Assembly (NCBI RefSeq): GCF_964275005.1
Contig: NC_092686.1
Location: forward strand, 48,781,627-48,845,626
Length of the DNA: 64,000 nt
DNA from: Diadema setosum
Taxonomy: Eukaryota; Echinodermata; Echinoidea; Diadematoida; Diadematidae
Reading direction: 5' to 3'
Part shown: positions 56,724 to 64,000 of the stretch, in pieces
How the letters are laid out: each line of letters opens with the position of its first letter
Position numbering within the stretch: position 1 is the first letter of the stretch
Made by a program: the position numbers and the translations under genes
Notes under the pieces: model-generated
Seen by the model: the letters and a program-made list of their open reading frames with translations, nothing else
Databases searched by the model: none
What the model was told of the DNA's origin: nothing

Positions 56724-59576
56724 ATAATTAAACAAGCCTTTACAATATGTATGAAGGTTGAAATGTACAGAAAACAATAAAGGATAATCAAAACAAATCA
56801 TAATGATCAGTTACAACATTTTTTGTCGCATATTTTCTAGTTTTGACTGACATTCTATCACTTTATTTCAATCATGTCAGGACTTTGGTCTCAGTTGTGA
56901 TGCTGTTTATCTGCATTGAATCTATGGTGCTTGGTTTTCTATCAAACTTTTTTTTTTTTTCCAGCAGACCGACTGCAGCATTTGATTATCTGATCTGATT
57001 TGATTTGATTTGATTGAATGAGATAATCATGAGGGACGGGAGGGGGTATATGAGTCATGCTTCTGCTTTTTAATTTTGTTCTCCTCCTCTTTTTAACTTT
57101 TCCTTGCTTTTCTCTACCTATCTCTGATTATTGTTGATTCTCACTGTACCAGTTCTGTAAATTATTTTCATTATGTTTTTTTTTCCCTTCATGTTTTGTG
57201 CATAGTGTGTATTATTCTTGTATTGTAAATTCGGGACCCTGAGGAAGAACAGTAATATTTTGCAGATATGACTGAACGGCCAATCCCCGTTTCTTCATAC
57301 TGTACGTATATGCATGTGTTATGCCACTTATGTGTATTTTTTTTAATCTGAAGACACGGAAATAAAAACAACAACAACATCAACAGCAATATGCAAAACG
57401 GATCAATTCATCTGAACGGATAAATTCATCTGTCATGCAGATGTACACAGCTGATGTAATGACCTTCTCGCTCAAACTCAAATAACCCCTTCATATAATT
57501 ACACAACAGTGATTAATTGGGTGTGCATTTTGAAGAAAGGGAAGTATGAATACAACAGATACTATCAGGCAGAGCCGAGAAGGTATCAGAGTCATTGGGC
57601 TCAAATTCAAGCCACCTAATCTCATGTGGGGAGGGGGGGGGGAAGAACTGGGCTGTGGATCGTTGACGGTAGGGGGTGTTCAAGGGTCAGTGATCTCCCC
57701 CTTCACATCAGAAAATATTCCAAGCCCCTTGGGATATGACCGTATAGTAAACTGGTGACAGTGTATTACATACACTGTGACACCTCAACAGCATTTTCTA
57801 TTGATAGATCGGTAATTTAATTCAACCACCTCCATGTTTAAAATGCTTTGCTGATCATGGAATTCGAGATTGGTTCATGTTTCTGGTTCCATGAAAAATT
57901 GAAAAATTACAACAAATCTAAACCTATTCTTTTTTGTCATTTCCTAAGGTATATAAATGCAATGTTATTTTCGCGATATGAACTTCCCTGAATTGGACCG
58001 ACGGTCTTTTTCGCTGCATGAAACTTCTCCGATTTGCAACTGGCATTCAATGCATTGTTAAGAATCGCACGCATTTGCTTTCCCGAATTTTTACTCTAGG
58101 CGAAATGTGCGATAGTTTCATATACCTGTATTTTCTGCAAATGAAATTCAACATTTAAACCATAAGAATAAAAAAATAAAAAATTCTAGAGGGATCCTGC
58201 TTTGATATCAATGAGTAGATCCCGAGGGACCATCTCCCAAATTTGGTGCCTTTATCCTTGGTGTAAGTACTATAACGGTAATCTCAAATTTGACGTTACG
58301 CGACTGACTTTAGCGACAATTCTACTAATTAGTTACAAATTAGATAATACACACCACTTAAACAAATATCGAGCAAGGAATTCTTATACGTCATCTCCAG
58401 ATGTATAGGAGCATCTTTCGATGAATAGAATGTTTGCTCATAAATATCTTTGTAAAATATGTTTATATGACTGTGTCTTCATTGATAATGAAGTTTGGTA
58501 TGGAGACAACCTGCAGCAATTCGACAATGTCTCAAAAGTACTATTATACCCAAATCATGAAGTTTACCAAAAGTGTGTAGTTAAAACATTACAATTTTAA
58601 CACCTTTCTTGAGTCTTGTTTTATGTTAATTAAAGGACAGTGTGGAAATGTTTATTTGGACAAAGGGACATGAAAATCTCACATAGAAATGTAACATCCC
58701 CTTCACTATAACGTATAGTGTATCAGTCATTACTAATTCCGTGTATCCAAATAACTGACCGATAATCTAACTTTGTCCTCATCTTCTGTTCAGATGATCT
58801 ATCAACTTTGGGTCTGCATATTCTCTTTCGATGTTTGTGTAATTCATGGATTATTTGAACTCGTAGTTGGATAGAAATTCAATGTTTCTGTTGCTAATTG
58901 TAAAGCGCTAAGAAGCATTTTATCATAAGCGCTAAGAAGCATTTTTTTTTTATCATAAGCGCTACATATTTTTTCCAAATTATTTTGATTATCATTATAT
59001 TATTATTATTATTACAGTGTATCAAACATCATCTAAAGAGGGCGTAAGCACATTTTTAAGTTTTGCCGTATTAAACGGCAAACCTCCGCTGAATAAGGGA
59101 GTTCATCATGGTTAGCGCATGTCTCATTTGACCCCCGCCTACACTACACCACAGACTTTCAAATAACATGGAAAGGACCTGTGACAGAGCATTTTATTGT
59201 TTAAGCATGCCACCTTTGTAATCAATGTCAATGAAATGCGTGTGCAGCTTTCACCTGTGCGTTCTAACAAGGTGAAACACACAACTTAACATTCCAAATC
59301 CTCATTTGCCTGACAATTCTTTTCGTTTGAAAGTCAATGGCAAATACACAAACATTCTCATTTAACCTTTATTTTGCACATGCGCAAATCGCAACCAAGA
59401 AGTCCCTTATACATAATACATGTACATGTACATAATACATGTACGGAAAAATCGAGAATACGCGGAAGCAATCAGCTGTGACAGTCCCCCACTCGCCCCC
59501 CCCCCCCCCCCCCCCCCCCCATCGCTTTACTGTGTGGTCGAAGCACCTAGTCCACTGCCTGGACTGTCTTTGTCCT
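56724..59576. other. No gene recognised
   Basis: AT-rich with a T run near 56949, a G-run near 57633 and short open stretches without domain character. A C-run lies at 59497-59521. Confidence 0.5.
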
Positions 59577-60039
59577 GCTTTCCACCAAAGAGTATAGAAG
59601 CGCACGCAGTGCGCTATAAAGAGGGAACACTCTCCCGATTTTGCGTAGTACGCTAATGGGCTTGCTCGGTCGCCATTTTAGGATGCAAACCGCCGGGTGA
59701 TCGATAGATCGAGGGCGTATTTCTGCCTCCGTTTCATTTCATGGGGCATACAGGATAAAAAATGAATTCAGGACCTTATTATGGCATACAGAAGTAGAAT
59801 TCCTGCCTAATTATGAAATAGAATTGAAGAATAATGTTTTTAACTTTCCAATCTCTAATCCATCAATGTTCGCCGGCTAATTTATGACCTGCTCATATGC
59901 AAGCCTACTTGTGTCCTATTATAAGCCAAGTAGTGCATATAGTACAGAATGACGTGGGGAGCTCATAATCATATCGAGGGCACTTTCTCCCCCCCCCCTC
60001 TCTCTCTCCCTCTGACCCCCTTCTCTCTCTTTTTTTTAT

Positions 60040-60098
60040 CTATTCTCCTCCTCCTCCTCCTCCTCCTCCTCCTTCTTCTTCTTCTTCTTCTTCTTCTT

Positions 60099-60136
<38 letters not shown>

Positions 60137-60150
60137 TCTTCTCTTTCTTC
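60040..60150. repeat. (CTC/CTT)n pyrimidine tract
   Basis: About 110 bp of CTC and CTT triplets. It produces poly-Leu and poly-Arg frames that are not genes. Confidence 0.92.
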
Positions 60151-62211
60151 CACCTTCAGTTACAGTTTGGACCGTGGACAGAATTTCAGTTCCGTCATTC
60201 ATGTTTTCAAATCGCCCGTGTTTTTTTTTTTTCACATCGAGACTAATTATCCCCATGATGAAATATATTTCGTGGACAAAATAAAACAGATCCGTAATGA
60301 AATTTTTATGAATGGTTCAAAACTGGTAAGAGCAGACTTTTTTTCACTTTTGTATTTTTGCCAAGTTGACGTATGAATCAGCCATCAGCATGCGAAAGTG
60401 TTGTCTTTTATATTCCTTGTGCCGATGCAACTGACTTGCTCTGACCTATATTAACCAAGTTCAGCATCTTATCATCCTTTTTGGATTTGTGTTGCGGAAT
60501 ATGTCAGTTATGTCTTTTAGGATGTGCTCTTGGTGAAATGATATGGAAATTTTGAAATGAAATTAGTATAGTACCATTTTTTGTCGGTTGTCTATAAATG
60601 AAAGCATTTTGAAAAATAAGAGTCCAGAAATAAACTGAAGTCTGTGATTGTTCGGTGATTTTCTCATCTACAGATCAAAATTTGTTTGAACCTCTTGATC
60701 ATACACACAATGAGTCGAGACGGTCAGAAGGTGTGGGATGGGGATACCCCCTCCAACACAAGAAAGCTTTTGCATTATTTTGTTATTGAAATTCAAATCT
60801 GGGTACACGCTTTTCATGGAAAGTAAAGTATTATAGATGTGAATGTGTGTACACGTAGTGGTAGAGTAGTTAAACGTCCTTTACGCCTTGTTTTGTAAAC
60901 ATGTTTATTTATATCTGTTATTTTCACATGTATATGTACATTATCACTTATATTTTCGTATTCATATATTGTAAATATGTTTGTACTCTCATACCACGAG
61001 AGGAGGTCGATATAGAGTCAATAAAATCTTACAAATCTTACAAATCTTTCGAAACACACACTCAAATATTTTCAATCAAAACTGAGAAAAATTATTCTAT
61101 TGATAAGATATGAAGAGGTAAATAATTGTACATCTGTCACCTCTTATCATGCGTCTTCACCATGTGAATCTATGGGGTGGATGTATAGCGCTCACTGGTA
61201 ATTTTAAAACCTGCAGTTTGAATGGAGTGTATAATTATGGTGATATTATACGATCTCAAAGGTATAATAATTCTCACAATAGGATAACGAGAAATGCAAC
61301 CAGTAAAAAGAAGAGTATAATCTGTAATTGTTTCACCGGGATTTTTACTGATCAAAATCATCTTAAAATCCATCATCTGATTCTTGGAAAAAAAAAGATT
61401 TGAAAACCCTTCCAGACCAGTCCTCCCGCCAGTAAATGAGACGCCCGCATGGTTCCTACCTGACTCGCTCTCTCAGTCGTTTCTTGGAGTCAAGATTTTC
61501 AGCTGTAACGCCGATGAAGGGGGAAACGGGGGAGAAGGGGGGGGGGGGGGGAATACCCGCCTACTGGCGGGGAATTAACCTGTGACAGTTGTAGAGACTG
61601 TTTTTTTTTTTTTTTTTTTTTTTTGGTTGTGGTTTACATAATTTTCAAACATTAACTCTTCTGTTGCATTTGGAGATTTTGGTGTTGTTGTTGTTGTTTT
61701 TTTTAGGTGGTTTTTTTACTTTTATTTTCTTTCCTTGTTCAAGCGGACCCTGCTCGCCAGAGGGGGAGGGGTCACCCCTTAAACCCTCATCCCTATAATA
61801 ATCAATACAGGTCATATCTTTACTATCATTGCAGGCTTTGTACAGAAAGGCTGCCAAAACATTTCTTTTTCTTTTTTTTTTTTTTTTGGGGGGGGGGGGG
61901 GAGCGCCGGGAGACAGGCATCACCCAAACGATCAACACCTCTTTACTATGTGTGCAGATTGACCATGAAACATATAAATATGAAAATAACTCTTTGTTAA
62001 GACTAAAATATGATAAGGAAAATTCAGTTTGTTATATTAGGATATTGCGTTCCATAAATAGAGTCTCGGAGAGAGTACCAATGGTATATACCATAATATC
62101 CCATCTATATTATCAAAAGAAGAGAACGACCTAAAAATATGAATAATGGAATCGATATTCATACCATTCGAATGATATTACATAGGGTCTACAGCCAACA
62201 GGGCCCGGTAA

Positions 62212-62297
62212 GAGAGAGAGAGAGAGAGAGTGAGAGAAAGGGAGAGAGATAGAGAAGAGAGAGGAAGGGAGAGGGAGAGGGAGAGGGGGAGAGGGAG
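62212..62297. repeat. (GA)n purine tract
   Basis: GAGAGA and GGGAGA repeats, about 85 bp. Confidence 0.9.
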
Positions 62298-62690
62298 ACT
62301 TAAGAAGCGCCTTGTGAGTACGTTTTAGTAAGGCCTGCACATACTTTTATTAGTTAGCTCGAAGTTTGAGGGACAACAATTTGGAACAAAAAAGGCATTT
62401 CATCAATTTTATATCATACTTAAGTAGAAATTGTGCTTCTGTATAATATAACAAGGTCCTACATACATCTGAAACCTTGTATGCCCCGTAAAAAGAAGAA
62501 AATGAAAGGGAGGCAGAATTTTCTCCATACGGCCACGTGATATACGCTCCGGAAGATCCAGCGGCTTGCATCCTAAAATGGCCGCCGTTGGGTTCCATTG
62601 CGTACTACGCCCGTTTACGTGTAAAATCGGGAGAGTGTTCCCTCTTAGCGCACTGCGTGCGCTCTATACTCTTTGCTTTCCACTAAGTAC

Positions 62691-63219
62691 AGTCAACATG
62701 GTCTCCGAGAGCATACCAATAAGACTCCCACTTGCGATGCGTGGACTGTCGCGCTATACCGTCCTATGATGTCGCAAATCGGGGGAAATGGAGAAAAAGA
62801 AGAAGGATAAAAAAGTCCCCACTAACTTCTGCCCAGCATCGGGACGATTTGATCATGCGAAAAAGCAAAGTTTGCAGTTGCACACGGCACGCTCAACTAT
62901 CGGCCGTGTCGTGCTTGCGAAAGCTCGCTCCGGTCGAACATCCCTTGTATCTATCGCTTTTGGGAATGCAATGCAGCATTCATCCACTCATTCGGCGACT
63001 GGGTTGACTATCCTACAGCCTAGGAAAGACCACTGAGCTGTGTACTAGCCGCAACGTTCCGCTGGTGAGAAATTGCTGTGAGCCAAGAACAGTGACAAGT
63101 AGAGGTCATATTTGTACTTTTAATCAATGTTTCTTATCGGGGAGGAGACCACAATCTGCCCTGTTGCGACACCGATGTAAACTGGCGTGGGGAGATTACA
63201 CACAGTGCGACCTGAACCT
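62691..63219. other. No gene recognised
   Basis: A moderately CpG-containing stretch; open frames on the plus strand lack domain features. Confidence 0.45.
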
Positions 63220-63424
63220 GCGAGCTGTATGGGGTGCCAAGTGTCGCGTGGCCTATTTCGTTACTAAATCAGTCATTTCGTCGACGAAATGACCATTTCG
63301 TAACGAAATGAATACTTCGACGACGAAATTATTATTTAGTAAGAAAATTACAACATTTCGTTACGAAATGACTGATTTCGTAACGAAATAGGCCATGCGA
63401 CAATTGGCACCCCATACAGCTCGC
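63220..63424. mobile_element. Fold-back element built from ATTTCGTNACGAAAT palindromes
   Basis: GCGAGCTGTATGGGGTGCCA and its complement bound 205 bp. The arms continue for about 50 bp with one indel and a few mismatches. Inside, ATTTCGTTACGAAAT-like palindromes recur about seven times, including CGTCGACG and CGTAACG versions. Non-coding. Confidence 0.8.
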
Positions 63425-64000
63425 ACCAGCTCCGCCACCAGCTTGCAGACTCAAGTCTCACAGTCCATGGGCATTCGGCTTTACGGCATATTCATCCATT
63501 GTAATTGTATTGATGCAGGGGCGGATCCAGGAATTCCCTAAGAGGGGGCGCCTTTACAAACTTGGAGGGGGGGGGGGGGGCGGGGAACCCCCATCTTTTC
63601 ATTTATTTTGTTTAACAAAAAATGAAGGGGGAGGCTGCCCGGTGCGCCCCCGCCCGGATCTGCCACTTTTGATGGGAGTGCTCGTTACAAATCTAAAAGG
63701 GAAATATCTTCACGTCATCGAGTATTTGTACAAAATAAAGCAACAATAGAATTAGCAAGTAGCTCAATCCGGGGAAAAATGAAGTAAAATTGTCAAAATT
63801 TCAAAAAAGAATCAGCATTCACCTTTTCTCAGCTGCCAGCATGCCGTATTAATAATTACTTGCGTTGCATTATATTCCAAAAAGAGAAAGCACTTTGTTT
63901 TCTGGGCAGGCATTTAACCTAGAAAATTTATTTTAGACATTTCTTACTGCATGTCGCCTTAGGGGTAGTACTAGTAATTGTATAGAGCTTCGATTCATGC
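63425..64000. other. Right edge with a second CAGGGGCGGATCCAG element
   Basis: A member of the 11.7-kb TIR family lies at 63516-63667, bounded by CAGGGGCGGATCCAGGAATT and GGATCTGCCACTT, with a possible TTGATG duplication. No gene in the remainder. Confidence 0.6.

Larger units (their letters stand above)
59577..62690. mobile_element. 3.1-kb interval bounded by an inverted repeat pair
   Basis: The left block (59577-59693) and right block (about 62563-62690) are diverged reverse complements sharing AAAGAGTATAGA, GCGCACGCAGTGCGCT, AGAGGGAACACTCTCCCGAT and CATTTTAGGATGCAA. Between them lie simple repeats (60040-60150, 61600-61625, 62212-62297) and a GTGCACCAG-type repeat, but no transposase. It may be one element or two solo copies facing each other. 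Confidence 0.45.

Noticed and set aside
59150-59400. Possible promoter or coding exon upstream of the 59.6-kb repeat
   Set aside because: No splice sites, TATA box or conserved frame could be supported.
59949-60284. Leu-rich and Arg-rich frames on the two strands
   Set aside because: Both are read-outs of the CTC/CTT tract.

Overview
The window looks like a metazoan nuclear genome, most likely a deuterostome marine invertebrate and probably an echinoderm. The evidence is multi-exon genes with GT-AG introns and extracellular modules (EGF, cadherin, F5/8C discoidin), many small terminal-inverted-repeat (TIR) elements, long microsatellites, and repeat types familiar from sea urchin-like genomes. 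The organism call is inference from style, not from a marker gene.

Left third (1-21.4 kb, minus strand). One large gene fills this part and runs off the left edge. I rebuilt 25 exons by hand from splice signals. All 24 introns have matching phases, and the exons sum to 5178 nt (1726 codons) without a stop. The order is signal peptide, EGF/Cys-rich part, one cadherin repeat, a furin-type RRKR site, about eight ~165-residue beta-sandwich-like repeats, then the start of an F5/8C discoidin domain. Each repeat begins at a phase-0 intron. The architecture suggests a processed secreted or cell-surface adhesion protein that I do not recognise.

Middle (21.4-46 kb). I see no convincing host gene. This part is a graveyard of DNA elements: a palindromic block at 22.3-26 kb with a ~165-bp tandem array; duplicated ~0.6-kb units at 28.1-29.45 kb, each with a hairpin whose 73-bp core is perfectly inverted between copies; and two inverted copies of a 1.42-kb TIR element (30.8-36.7 kb). 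One of those copies holds a 2.5-kb element carrying 11 copies of a 13-mer, GGTAACGTATCTG. Several MITEs and microsatellites follow.

Right third (46.6-64 kb). A complete three-exon minus-strand gene (51818-46891) encodes a 412-residue ankyrin-repeat protein with a C-terminal coiled coil. The rest is repeats, including a hAT-like MITE at 54.6 kb with an 8-bp target duplication and a paralogous empty site nearby, TTAA-flanked fold-back elements, and a fold-back element built from ATTTCGTNACGAAAT palindromes.

No rRNA, CRISPR array or recognisable virus-like element was seen.
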